DNA of 64,000 nt from Reticulitermes speratus (GCA_021186555.1 JAJKFL010000008.1:19895936-19959935); one strand, 5' to 3'. Positions 33,062 through 44,091 are shown, numbered from the stretch's first letter. Notes: generated by a model not told the origin, from the sequence alone. Translations and numbers: made by a program.

Positions 33062-33126
33062 CCGGACTGTGAATATAAAGTTAAAATGTACAGCATGAAT
33101 AATATTAAGTTTATCACGAACAAATA

Positions 33127-34739
33127 TCAGGACAATACGATATGTGTGCAACCTGGGCGGTAAGGTTATCTGACAACTTTTATAAGGCTTTGAAGGCCAT
33201 GGAAATGGTAGCCGGCGATTTTCAAGCCCCGGTCACCTCAACATTGTAGAACCTCTTTCTCACGCCAGTGGGTTCCTGTAAGTGATGTGACGGAAAAGGC
33301 GCCAAAATGCCTGACTCTACCTCACAGATCTGTTCATTTTTGTAAATGAAACATACAAGTTGGAAAAGAAAAACTAAAAAAATCAATAATGTTTATCCTC
33401 GGAAAGTCAAAGTCGTTGTGTATCCCGTTATGCCCCCTGCTGAGTATTTATTGCAGTCAAGGCTCTGGTCAAACAAGAATAACAACCTGTCGTGCTCCAC
33501 TCCGCTTTGATTGCATAATCGCTTGTGGATAAAATTTCCTTCGTTAATTGCATGAACGAATTACACACAGGTGCAGAACTCTCATTCGCGTGCCACCTGT
33601 GACTCACATTGCGCATAGTTTCAGTCGTACGAAATTCTTGTGTTCAGAGGTCTCTCCATTCCTGTCAAAGCCCATGGGTTGACGTCTCGCATTCGTCTTG
33701 TGATACCTCACGATCAGTATGAGCGCCACTATATCCCTCAATTTGTTGAAATAATCAAAATGTAAACGAACTCCTTCCCAAGTGCTTTCGTTTTAAGTCC
33801 AGGGGTTGGAAATAATGTTAATGTTATTGCAGAATCCATTACATACGTAACATTCTTTTCGTATCTGTCACGGAATTTTCTTTCCACAAAAGCAATGTAA
33901 CACTTGCGAGTTCTAAAAACTCGCAAATGTGTGGTATCCGTCTTTCTAGTAGAAGGCGCCGCAGCCGTTCCCAACGTTTCGGTCCCATTATTTTGTAGCA
34001 AAATATCAGGAACCAATTGCCCATTTTCGCGGCGTCGTGTCTCAGAAGGACGGTATACCTCAACACAAAAATTATAGCGGTATTGAGTTTCAAGCATGTC
34101 TGTACGGCATTACACTTCTATACAATTTGTAGTGTAGAAGAAAAGTCGCATCTCTTGAGATAAAAACTACTGGCAATTTAAAATAAAATTTTTAAAACGT
34201 TATGACTATATGCTTTTCAACGGACGGCACCAAATTGTTTGCTCTCTTGCATACAATTTTCCTGGTATATTTGAGTGCCTAAATAAACTACCTTAATTAT
34301 AGCGACTTAAAAATGTAAAAAATTTGTTGAATGGACTTACTGTTTCAACAACTTAATACTTCACAAACATGACGGGAAATAACAGAACACTGGTCGATAG
34401 GAATAAATAAAAAAATATTTACATTTACATGACCGAGTTTATTGTTTCAGAATAGTACAAAACCGAGAAATGGACATTTTTAAGGTAATAAATAAATAAA
34501 TAAATTGTTTGTTCTAATTATGCAGTAACAACACTTTCAATTACATTGCTTTGAACAAGAATGTAATGTATTCAATTAACATAATATTAAAATCAGTCTT
34601 TTCATTCAAAATAACTTCAATTTTTTAAATTTGCCTAAACTAGAGCGCTTTCGAACATAATACTCATTTCAAATCCGTAGATAGCAAATATGTGTATATT
34701 TTAATTATAAGGGCGTTACATTAAGGACGCTGTAACGTA
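33127..34739. other. No gene seen; possible decayed SINE and hammerhead scraps
   Basis: 33170-33310 resembles an S3 body on the minus strand (CAACTTTTATAAGGC, AGCCCCGGTCACC). 33955-34010 on the minus strand has GGGACCGAAACGTTGGGA, half of a hammerhead-like core. Frames of 119 and 84 codons on the minus strand (33738-34097) overlap each other and have no recognisable domain. Confidence 0.3.
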
Positions 34740-35520
34740 TACGTTTATATAGCGACGATGAATGAATGAGAACGGAGAAATGATGGAATGACAATGATAC
34801 GGAGAATCTGAAGTACTCAGATAAAAATTGTCCCCATGCCACCCTTTCTACCACAAATATGTCCCGATGCCACTCTTTCAACCACAAGTCTGTCCCATGA
34901 TCCTCAATCTACAACAAATCTGTCCCCATGCCACCCTTTCTACCACAAATATGTCCCGATGCCATTCTTTCTACCACAGGTCTGTCCCCATGATCCTCAA
35001 TCTACAACAAATCTGTCCCCATGTCACTCTCTACCACAAATGTTTCCACGCCACTCTTCCTACCACAAATCTGTCCCCATGCTACTCTTTCCACCACAAG
35101 TCTGTCCCGATGCCACTCTTTCTACCACAAATATGTCCCCATGCCACTCTTTCTACCACAAATCTGTCCCCATGCTACTCAATCTTTAACAAATCTGTCC
35201 CGATGTTACTCTTTCTACCACAAATTTCCCCATGCCACCCTTTCTATCACAAATCTGTCCCCATGCTACTATTTCCACCACAAATCTGTCCCCATGCTAC
35301 TCAATCAACAACAAATATGTCCCCATGTCACTCTTTCTACCACAAATCTGTTTCCATGCCACTCTTTCTACCATAAATCTGTCCCGATGTTACTCTTTCT
35401 ACCACAAGTCTGTCCCCATTCTACTCTTTCGACCACAAATCCACATGCACTGGCTTGGGTTGTGCCGGGACCTCCGTGAAAAAATACCAGCGAGTAACCG
35501 CCATAGACAGGACACTGCCT
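34740..35520 (-). mobile_element. S2 SINE swollen by an internal minisatellite
   Basis: Seen on the minus strand: S2 variant tail (rc of TATATAGCGACGATGAATGA) at 34740-34770, the body block rc of AGTACTCAG at 34813, then a long array, then the remains of the S2 head up to about 35510 (GGGTTGTGCCGGGACCTCCG, GTAACCGCC). The array unit is the S2 body segment seen once in other copies as CCTGTCCCAGTGCCACTTTG then TCCACCACAAAT. Confidence 0.75.
34830..35445. repeat. 31-bp minisatellite, about 20 copies
   Basis: Seen: unit TGTCCCCATGCCACTCTTTC then TACCACAAATC, about 31 bp. Variants include CCGATG for CCCATG, AAGTC for AAATC, and a second type with ATCCTCAATCTACAACAAAT. Because 31 is not a multiple of 3, one unit is read in three frames in turn, which explains long open frames (up to 182 codons) in all three plus-strand frames. 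These are not proteins. Confidence 0.9.
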
Positions 35521-36292
35521 AACTTTTTGTATCGTTCCGTGTTATAGGACATTGTATTCCTTACTTATATGGAGAGAGATTTACTTTCCAAAAATCTGTT
35601 TAGAATTTTGTAAAAACTAGTGCAATATACACGATTAATTTCGACTTCTAATTAATGTATTTTCTTTAATTTCAGGTAAGTGTCTCTCACAAGAAGTACA
35701 AGACTCTGAGTGCAACGAGGCAGCCCAAATTCTCCCGAGAACTCTCAAGTGTATGTAACAGCCAGCAAAGGGCAACTGAGCATCCGACACGCAAGATAAA
35801 TTAAAGTTTAATTTAATAAACAAAATCAGTATAAATATACGTCCGGCGTAGCACAGAACGGCTTCCTACCCTCTCTTGTTCTTGTAAGCTTCGTATACTT
35901 AAATATGGGCAGCAGTATAAATATAAAGATTTGTGACGAAAGTGTGACATTAATTTAAACGTCCGAGGATATAGATAAGGCCCACTTAATGGACAGCAAA
36001 ATCTGCTTCATACTTTGATCTGGTGACCGGAGCAGTGCCACATTCCAGAACATCGTGTTTCTTTACACAGACAACGGGAAATGGAAGCACAGGTTTCGGA
36101 TCAAGCAGTTACCGGGCACCTTTTTTTAAACACTTCTTCCGTAACTCCAATTCTTGCTGCATCAGTGTCGAATTCGGTATTCAGCAAGTTTGCATAGTAA
36201 TCGACACTAAAAACTGATATTTGCATAAGTGAAACATGGCCACAATACATGCATGTCTATTCGTCTGTTATGTTCCCACTGTACATAGAATT
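35521..36292. other. No feature seen
   Basis: No repeat or gene recognised. Confidence 0.3.
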
Positions 36293-36888
36293 TAATGTAA
36301 TCCAACGGACAGATTTCTAGGGATAAAAGAGGAGATCGAAACAATATATTTTAGGATAGGAACCAATATCTGGAAATGCTTAGTTTGGTCGCTAAACGCA
36401 GAACCATGAACATGTTCGGTTTGGAAGGATGAATTGCGTGTTTCTCTGGAACGTAGTAGCCTGTCACTTAATTTTACTGTTATGGACACGGAATTCCGTG
36501 AAATAAAAAAAAACAATTAAGAACAATAAAATTTACGAGTGAAATGTTTCTTGCAGTAGTGTTATGACATGGTTTTATTAGATGCAGCAAACATTTCTAC
36601 ATTGATTTTCATTTTTTATGTTCAATTCTCTTGTACATTCGATTATTCTTAATCGTTTTTCTATTTCACAAAACCCATGTCCCGAGCAGTAATTAAGCAG
36701 CAGGTTACTAAGTTCCAGGGAAACACGCAATTCATCCTTCCAAACCGAACATGTTCATGGTTGTGTGTTTAGCGACCAAACTAAACATTTCCACATACTG
36801 GTTCCTATACTAAAATACATTGTTTTGATCTCCTCTATCAACCCTAGGAATCTGTCTATTCAGTTACGTTACACCTCGTATAACGGTG
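36293..36888. repeat. Long inverted repeat, arms about 240 bp, no hammerhead core
   Basis: Seen: left arm 36293-36532 and right arm 36640-36888 share, inverted, GGAACCAATATCTGGAAATG / CATTTCCACATACTGGTTCC, CATGAACATGTTCGG and GGAAGGATGAATTGCGTGTT. Identity is about 85-90 percent by eye. The 110-bp centre is AT-rich. No transposase frame and no clear flanking duplication. It could be a foldback DNA element or a hammerhead-less relative of the other palindromes. Confidence 0.8.
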
Positions 36889-36919
36889 AAAGGTAGGAAT
36901 GGTAGATTGGATTTAGATT

Positions 36920-37090
36920 CCCAGCAGGCATTAGGGATTGTTATCTAGGTCCTTCTATCCAAACAATTTCTGACGCCCATTCAGCCTCTACTAAATTCAC
37001 TCCTCGATAATAAAGTGGCCTGAAGCCGACCACTCCTCTCAAAACAGTGGTGAGGTTAAGAATGTGGGCGCTATTAACTCTACTCCCAAT
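36920..37090 (+). mobile_element. S3 SINE fragment (degraded)
   Basis: Seen: CAGCCTCTACTAAATTCACT, TAAAGTGGCCTGAAGCCGAC, CACTCCTC, GTGAGGTTAAGAATG and ATTAACTCTACTCCC follow the S3 order seen at 20420-20550. Confidence 0.5.
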
Positions 37091-37383
37091 ATGTATTCAT
37101 TGCGTGGTTGTAAACTTCGGTAGTATTTGTCGTCATCTGTCATGTCAGTACGTCCACGACAAACACTGACAGACATCAGTACATCGCTACGTTGCAATGC
37201 TGAGAGGAAAAAAGACACCAACGCCATTCAACGTAGAGCCTTAAAAATAATAAAACTTTTGTCAATGTAAATGCTTTTGGCATAAAGGAAAATAACGACA
37301 TGACAAACATATGAAATATTTGAAGCAGGTGTTTACATACGCGAGATTTGTTACTCCTTGTGAAAATACACATGGAGTATCGT

Positions 37384-37615
37384 TTTTAGGCGTCAGAAGC
37401 GAGATTTAGCTTCGTCATGTGTCCCTCTGTCCGTCTGTCAGTCTGCATGTATCAGCGAGGCTTCCTCTCGATGGATTTTCGTGACATTTGATATTGGGGC
37501 CTTGTAAGAAATCTGTCGACAAACTCCAAATTTGGTTACAATCGGACAAAAACGTAAGGCATTTTACGTGAAGACCTAAATACGTTTATACGGTTTTCTA
37601 TACAATGGGGGGAAA
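37384..37615 (-). repeat. GGCGCGTTCG-ended repeat, partial copy
   Basis: Seen: starts TTTTTAGGCGTCAGAAGCG, then CTGTCCGTCTGTCAGTCTGC, GTATCAGCGAGG, GGATTTTCG, TGTCGACAAACTCCAAATTT and ATCGGACAAAAA. The next copy downstream repeats the same order. The distal end is missing. Confidence 0.7.
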
Positions 37616-37635
37616 AATAATTAGTTAGAGATAGA

Positions 37636-38060
37636 ATTTTTAGGCGCGTTCGAGACGCGAAAGGCGCCCTTTAGCTTTGTCAGGTCTGTCCGTCCGTTCT
37701 GTCTGTCTGTTGCGAAATATCAGCGAGGCTCGCACTGGTCGGATTTTCCTTAAATTTTATATTGAGGACTTTTACAAAAATTTGTCGAGAAACTCCAAAT
37801 TTAAGTTTAAATCGGACAAAAATTTCGGACATTCTACATGAATACCTAAATGTGTTCCATATTGTTGGCAGCGACGTATGTAGCGCAACAATACAGAGAA
37901 GGCATTGCTGTGCTTCAGTAGCAGCGCGTTCAGTTTATATTATCACTGCTGACATACACGTGTGTATGTGTGTGTGTGTGTACGTCAACAATACGAAGGG
38001 GACACACTGTTGGGCTTCCGTGACAAAAATAGTTGCGCGAACGCGCCACAATGTTAGGTA
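37636..38060 (-). repeat. GGCGCGTTCG-ended repeat, near-complete copy
   Basis: Seen: left end TTTTTAGGCGCGTTCGAGAC and right end GCGCGAACGCGCCACAATG, giving the inverted terminal block GGCGCGTTCG at both ends. Inside: GTCTGTCCGTCCG block, AAATATCAGCGAGG, and a (TG)n run at 37963-37981. Read on the minus strand it has the layout of 38757-39316. A 122-codon frame inside it has no recognisable domain. Confidence 0.75.
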
Positions 38061-38756
38061 TATATACATTGTCTACCTTGTTATATTTTGGTTTACCCCC
38101 TATGCTAAGGGAAATATTACAAGATGGTAAAATTTGCATGGGGTTTATGTTACATGTTTTATCACATAAACAGCAGATTTTAAGTGCATGACTTAACTGA
38201 GAAAAAGCCGTCTACTCTAAATGTTAAGGCACCGTGAAGATTAGTCTCCCAGCATGTAACGCCGTACTATATGGTAGCCAGTTATCAGCTTTGCGGTGGA
38301 ACCTTGAAGAAGGAGGCAGCGGGGTCCCTCTAAAGGACAGTAACATGCTACAAGACAACACGGCGTGGTAACACGTAAAAGAGTAATCTCCATAGCCACA
38401 TCCCTCGGAACCTCAACAATTCCAGCAGCAGGTTCACTTAATGTCCCCTACCAAAAGCGACAGCTGTGTTATTCTGAGACCTGAGTACGGTGAAGAGGCT
38501 ACCTGATCGCCTTGATAGGAAATTAATTATCAGCGCCTGCACGCGTGTTGTGACGACACAGGAACTCATCTCGAACCTTGACCTCTTCAAGTTACCTAGC
38601 CTTCTGAGGTAATGTGAGAGCTGACGTCCCTGAACACAGTGAACAAAAATTTACTGCTCAGTATGAAATGACAGGATTCGGACATCGTAATGTCTAAACA
38701 TAAAGTTTATTTTGATAAAGGCGTCATAAGACATAATTAACACACGACAGGCAGTG

Positions 38757-39316
38757 TAGTGTATTGTAACATTGTGGCGCGTTCGCGTAACCATTGTTGC
38801 CGTGGAAAGCAAAAGTATTGAATGTTAAGATTGTGTCTGTATTCTTGCCTTAGTTATCCGGCATGCAAATCGCATATTTTCTGCGCGTATTAATTCATCT
38901 TGCTGTCTGGCTCTAACATTTTTCCACATTCACATTCTCATAAACGCACGATTTTCGGAAAAAAGTTATTGAACATAAAAAGAGTGTTTTGATTTTCTCT
39001 ACAATTTTGCCTGAAAATTTCTCATTCTAAGATGGATAGAGCGAGATGTTATCATAAATGTGCATAGGTCTTCATGTAAAGTACCCGTTATTCTTGTCAG
39101 ATTTTAATGAAACTTGAATTTTCTCGACATTTTCGAAAACTCAAATATCAAATTTCATGAAAATCCGTCCAGTGGGAGCCGAGTTGTTCCATACCGACAG
39201 ACAGACGGGCGGACAGACAGACGGACAGACATACAGCCAGGCAGGCAGGCAGGCAGGCAAGCGGGTAGGCAGACATGACGACGTTAACAGTCGCTTTAAG
39301 CAATTTTTCGAAAGCG
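38757..39316 (+). repeat. GGCGCGTTCG-ended repeat, near-complete copy
   Basis: Seen: left end AACATTGTGGCGCGTTCGCG; right end TTTTTCGAAAGCGCCTAA, an imperfect inverted match. Shares ordered blocks with 18817-19340. Within it, at 39195-39275, lie expanded (GACA)n/(GGCA)n repeats. Together with 37636-38060 it makes two copies in opposite orientation about 700 bp apart. Confidence 0.75.
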
Positions 39317-39713
39317 CCTAATAAAGTGTTGTAAAGTAACGTTCTTCCTGGGAATAACAGCAGTGCTGAGAAGGCGTAGGGCTATTAGTGTAGAGGTAGA
39401 GTTCCATGAATTCTTGAATTCTGCACCAGAAGAAAGATGAGTACTAACTTTATGCGCCGGCCACTTTAAGTTCGGCAGACAGTCATGGACACTGACTGAA
39501 CGAGCTTCCTTCACTTAGAGCAGAGGGGGAAAAAAATTCAGCCCCAGTTGTAAGTCAAATTTCGGTCGAGTGGTTAGTAACTAGTGACTTATAAAAAAGG
39601 TACAGGTAAAATCGGGCATATTCCGACAGTAATTTGAAAGAAAATTATCACAAATAAACACTCCCCCCCAGATACCAACTTGGCAGGAAGGTGGGTAGGC
39701 CACTGAGCCGCTT

Positions 39714-40022
39714 TTGACGTACGGTAAAGGTAAATGTGTCCCTGTACTTAATTACACACTGTGTTATGAACACTGACGTCAGAGTGGAAGTACAGGCGCA
39801 CGCGTTCTGAACCGCCGCCCTACACAGAAGTGGTTGGTTAGTCACGGCGAGACGGTTTCACACCCGGAGATGAAAATTTCGTTACCCGCTTGACAGCACG
39901 CTGGGTGGGCCCCACAGTCTGTCTGTACGCTTTGGAGAAAAGAAATGTCTCTTGCCCTTACCGGGAATGAAACCCCATTTTCGTCGGTCATCCAACCCCT
40001 GTACTGGTCAATGCACCGAAAG
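39714..40022 (-). mobile_element. tRNA-derived SINE, family S3
   Basis: Seen on the minus strand: 3' end as GGTAAAGGTAAATGTGTCCC at 39721, B box region CCGGGAATGAAACCCC near 39960, and the shared block GGAGAAAAGAAATGTCTCTT. Layout as in 3224-3530. A 65-codon frame over it is chance. Confidence 0.65.
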
Positions 40023-40030
40023 AGCTAATA

Positions 40031-40972
40031 CAGAAACGTCGCAACGCAACTCTCGTCAGTCGAATATACTTTGACAGTAACTTTACTGAATGTTACAGAT
40101 GTTAAATTATACTGACTTCCGCTGGTTGTGTTAAATGCCTGGAGAAACAAGGATAACAACCCTTTGATTGAGATTTATCTAAGCTTTACAAGAAACTTTA
40201 GTTCCTACCTTACAGACAACACATCCCTTCTCCATTACCAACACCAGTCGGTTAATGCTGTTCACGGGAATAACAGGTATTTATTTTGAGAATGATACGA
40301 GACACAGTGTGGCGAAATGTTTCTTAATGGTACACATAGTTACCACTTGGCTTCATATAATTACACAACATTTTGATTGAAAAAAATTGGAAAAGCTTAG
40401 CTACACACGGAAGAAAGGTCACAGGCGGCAGGATACTGCCAAAATGGATCGTAACAAAACAGATTGCTCAGATGGAACCGGAACCGTCCAGTTCAGGACA
40501 CGGTCTAATGATGAAGGTAAGAAATGCCCACAGACTGAGAAGGTTACTTTGTGTTCCTTAGACCTTCTTACAAAACACCCAGAAAGAGACGAACAACAAC
40601 GCACTACATGACGTAAACCGTAAGCCAACTCCATTAATTCCGAATTCCAGCAATGACAAGGAGACAGTATGTTATTGTTATTATTATTATTATTTACTGC
40701 AATTGGGTTTTCGCCCGGTGGCAGCAGTCCTTACACTAGTACACACAATACAAATGGACATAAAATATACATAAAAATAACAATACAAAACAAACTATAC
40801 ACAATTACAAAACAAAATACATACAGTAAATACAATGTCACTTAGTCACCGCCTTGATAACCTCATATCTCACAAATTTATTGTTCTAAAACTTTAAACT
40901 TTATTGGTATCACGCTACAGAAACGTTGGACGTGAAATTTACGTTAAACATCCCGTCGTGTTAGACATAGTT
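40031..40972. other. No gene seen; ATT microsatellite
   Basis: 40670-40695 is an (ATT)n run followed by TACTGCAATTGGGTTTTCGC and a stretch of AAATACA-rich DNA; this may be the end of some element but no partner is present. Confidence 0.35.
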
Positions 40973-41239
40973 CCCCCCCCCCCCCCCAGTGGCGCAACAG
41001 CCCCTAGTGGGCCAGGGCCTCCTCACTGTCGAGGCTCCACGATCATACTCAAGACACACCACGCTCGGTAGGACCCCTCTGGAAGAGTGATCAGCCCGAC
41101 GCACAGACCTCTACCTGACAACACACAACACTCACAAGAGACAGACATCCAAGTCTCCGATGGAATTCGAACCCAAAATCCCAGTAAGCGAGCGGCCGCA
41201 GACCCACGCCTTAGACCGTGTGGCCACTGGCAGATCGGC
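40973..41239 (-). mobile_element. tRNA-derived SINE, family S1, G-rich tail
   Basis: Seen on the minus strand: head GCCGATC...GTGGCC, body A, and 3' end GTTGCGCCACTGG followed by a run of about 15 G (written as C at 40973-40987). Other S1 copies with the GTTGCGCCAT end also finish in G before A. Confidence 0.85.
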
Positions 41240-41322
41240 TTACGTAATTATAGAGGATTAAATGCAGTCAACACATGCAATTTGTATTACTATTAATTTA
41301 AGGCAACATGCCTAATTTCAAG

Positions 41323-41567
41323 CTTCTGCTGCGGTGTAAATGAGATCTCCGCTATTCTACGATTTTACGCAGCGTTCATTAGTGGTTAGTTATGGACTTT
41401 CGGGACAACCTATCGGACCCATCTTCAAGGGTTAAGCAGTCCAAGAAGACCGCTTAACCCTTGAAGATGCGACTGATAGGCTGTCCCGAAACTTCCGCAA
41501 CTAACTATCAATCAACGCTGCGTAACATCCCACAAGAGCGAAGATCTTAACGCAACATGTTTCGACC
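41323..41567 (-). mobile_element. Palindromic hammerhead element, family beta
   Basis: Seen: arms about 41345-41428 and 41456-41567 around TTAAGCAGTCC...CGCTTAA. A one-sided left piece (CTTCTGCTGCGGTGTAAATG then AGATCT) matches the one at 44447. Each arm has an outward hammerhead-like core with T at C3: minus TTGAAGA...CCCGAAAG, plus TTGAAGA...CCCGAAAC. Stem II is GGG/CCC-like. The right end sits directly against another hammerhead motif at 41568. Possible imperfect duplication TAAGGCAACATG / TAACGCAACATG. Confidence 0.7.
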
Positions 41568-41596
41568 AATGTTGGTCATCTTCAGGTCATTAAAAT
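41568..41596 (-). ncRNA. Hammerhead core, ACATGT type
   Basis: Seen on the minus strand: CTGAAGA, stem II GACCA/TGGTC, GAAA, ACATGT, T at H17. Stem I is poor. Preceded on the plus strand by TTAACGCAACATG; a similar motif is at 44092-44135 (TTTAATGCAACATG), which suggests one element family. Confidence 0.6.
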
Positions 41597-41965
41597 GATA
41601 AGCCATATACTATACAACTGTATTATTCAAAGTTAATTCAGATCTCTATCTTACATTCTATAAAATAGGTGTTGCCTTTTCACCACCACTGTTATGGTGG
41701 TTGTTAAAACTTTATAATTAGTATTAATTAATATATATAATAGTATAATTAAAAACGTTAAATTATAACACATATTGCCTTAAAATATATTAACAATAAA
41801 ACAAAGTATTTCTATTGACGATATTTAATGTTTATAAACTTAGACGCTCTTTGTCCCTGTACGTCAATAGTTATTTACCACATAGCAAAATTAATCCTTG
41901 CTTATAGATTTCAACTGACAGCGGACGGACGAACGGGAAGATTAGTCTTTACTATATGCACTCGT

Positions 41966-42228
41966 GCCGATCCCAGTGGCCGTGTTGTCTAAGGCGTGTA
42001 TCTGCGGCCGCTCGCTTACTAGGATTGTGGGTTCGAATCCCACCGGGGCATGGATGTCTGTCTGTTGTGAGTGTTGTGTGTTGTCAGGTAGAGGTCTCTG
42101 CGACGAGCTGGTCCCTCGTCCAGAGGAGTCCTACCGAGTGTGGTGTGTCTAATGTGTGTGATCGTGAAACCTCGACGAAACGAGGAGGCCCAGGCCCATA
42201 TAAAGCTGTCGAGCCATAGGAAAAAAAA
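41966..42228 (+). mobile_element. tRNA-derived SINE, family S1, full length
   Basis: Seen: head GCCGATCCCAGTGGCCGTGT, A box in TGGCCGTGTTGTCTAAGG, B box GTGGGTTCGAATCCCACC, body A, 3' end CTGTCGAGCCATAGG plus A8. The tRNA-Leu-like features are TGGCC...TCTAAGGCG and a long variable region. Flanks TATATGCACTCGT and TATATACATTCGT (41953-41965, 42229-42241) differ at two positions. This is the best reference copy of S1. Confidence 0.9.
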
Positions 42229-42241
42229 TATATACATTCGT

Positions 42242-43163
42242 GTTGGGTAATCAATGAAAATAGCACAAAATAATTTAATAAATAACCCTCACCAAAAAAA
42301 TGTTTGTTTTGTATTATGTCTCTCAGCTTCATTTATTCGCCGAGCGGTTAAGTCTTTACGATCAGTGCATTACAATTCTCTGTACAGAGACGTATAAAGT
42401 GTGGGAAAACAGCATTCTTTTGCGGTACGGCCACACTTCCTACATTTCTACGACAATCCTATTCACACCATCCTTTAATGCGTCTCGATTTCGTAAACCC
42501 CGCTAGACCAACATGCAGCCCCAGCCGTACGCTCAGTCACGGCTTATATAAGCGTCTTGAGAAAAAAACAACTGTAACGAAAAGAAATTACGTAATAGTG
42601 AGAAGTTCTGGTTCGTTCTCTTGAGAAAAGCACTCGGTGTAGAGGACTGCCTGAAAACGTTTGTTTTCAAAGACGCTGAGAAAATTCCGCCGCAGAAACA
42701 AGACACGAGTCTTACGTCAGAAAAACAGGAAAGAAAAGTGCAAGATTTTTACATGGAAACGACGATCAAATGGCCGGTGTATATACACACATATACAAGC
42801 ATATACGTGCTACACCACCACTCTCTCTTTGCATCCACAAAATATAACGTCCATGAAACGTAAAGCGAACATTATCATTTTTCTCCATAACTGCTAATTG
42901 CAAACAGAATAGCGCATGACAAAAAAATAAATCTCAATTATACTCTCAACTTAGAAGCGTCTTTTTCCACTTGGAGATTTGCAAACAGTTAAAATGAAAA
43001 ATAATTTTTTCCCAATGAGTAATGCGATAACTGTAGCGCGAATGAGTTTACAGCAACAAATTTTTGTCTGCAATACATGAATATAAATGTGAATGAGGTA
43101 CGTAAATTTGCAAATAATGCATGTGAAGAAGATGTGTACTCCTGTCTTTAGTACATCTCTATA
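42242..43163. other. No feature seen
   Basis: Short chance frames only; no repeat recognised. Confidence 0.3.
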
Positions 43164-43244
43164 TACAGGTATACACAAAAGAATGGTGTGGTTTTAATAG
43201 TGAACACTATTAAAACCGCACCATTCTTTTGTGTATGCCCTGTA
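43164..43244. repeat. Tight hairpin, arms about 39 bp, 2-bp centre
   Basis: Seen: TACAGGTATACACAAAAGAA on the left is mirrored by TTCTTTTGTGTATGCCCTGT on the right; the arms meet at GTG-AA-CAC. Only one mismatch and one indel. Such a hairpin may be two element ends joined head to head. The partner element is not visible elsewhere. Confidence 0.85.
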
Positions 43245-44091
43245 CTGCTTTTTCCGGTGTGGTAAGGCAAAGAGCGGTTCCTGCTTCATACTCTAAACAA
43301 TTAGGAACAGACAAAGACGTAACTGACGGAGGGTGACTGTTCGCTCTCGCCGAAGTACTTCGTCTGCTTCGGACTGAGTCTGTGGCCCAAATGTATAAGT
43401 TTAGGAAATTTTGTTTACACAATATCATGAAAACAGATTTTCAATCAAATATGAATGTGTTATACAAACTGTAGAAATCTGAATTGAACGGGGTCGATTG
43501 TCGAATTTTGTAACAATGGTAATGGAGTTTTGGGTAAGCATGGAGTTTCCTTAACATCTGACAAAGGTAACAAATAAACTCAAAATGTTTTTTATAATCT
43601 CTCTCCCCCTCTTTCCCTCTCACGAACCAAAAGAATCTTTTGTTACAAAACCTTCAATACCGTGTGTCACTTACGTGCTTGAAACCGGCCATCTTTGTTT
43701 GTGACTCGTTTTTAGTTATAGAATTTATGTTGCTTTTCACTGATGTTGTATTTGTTTTGTGTTTAACACATTTATTAGTTCCGACGTTTCCCTCTCCTCT
43801 TGCTCCTGATTTAACACATCAACCAATGCAGTGTCCGCTCTAACCTACACTTTCACTTCTTCACGCGTAACAAGTTGCTGTTATGTTATCTTGTTAATGT
43901 TCATTAGTATACGCAGAAACGTTTCGCTCTCTGTGTCAAATTTACATCACAAGTTAACAATAAACCAGATACCAGCTGCCATTGTTGCTCCCGTACCGCC
44001 AGGTGCGCTCAGCAGTCGCTGCTGCATGTTATACAAAGTCCTTTAGTTACTAGATGGATAATAACCGTCAGTCACAACTCTTTTTGTATAT
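43245..44091. other. No feature seen
   Basis: No repeat or gene recognised beyond the hairpin. The frame at 43210-43428 on the minus strand runs out of the hairpin and has no domain. Confidence 0.3.

Larger units (their letters stand above)
32131..33110 (+). mobile_element. Palindromic hammerhead element, family alpha, split by a LINE at its end
   Basis: Seen: inverted arms 32131-32267 and 32440-32571 share TTCACAGTCCGACAAAATGT and the blocks around each hammerhead; the spacer is not palindromic. A LINE copy (32572-33061) interrupts it. The rest resumes at 33075-33110 with a one-sided tail that, reversed, reads AAACTTAATATTATTCATGC then TGTACATTT, matching tails at 12669, 26281 and 51722. 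Flanks TATCACGAAAAATAT (32116) and TATCACGAACAAATAT (33111) may be a target-site duplication. Confidence 0.7.

Noticed and set aside
33738-34097. Minus-strand frames of 119 and 84 codons
   Set aside because: They overlap in two frames, include half a hammerhead-like motif, and match no family I recognise.
34828-35479. Long repetitive protein in three frames (up to 182 codons)
   Set aside because: Produced by a 31-bp tandem repeat with no stop in any frame, inside a SINE; no start context or codon structure.
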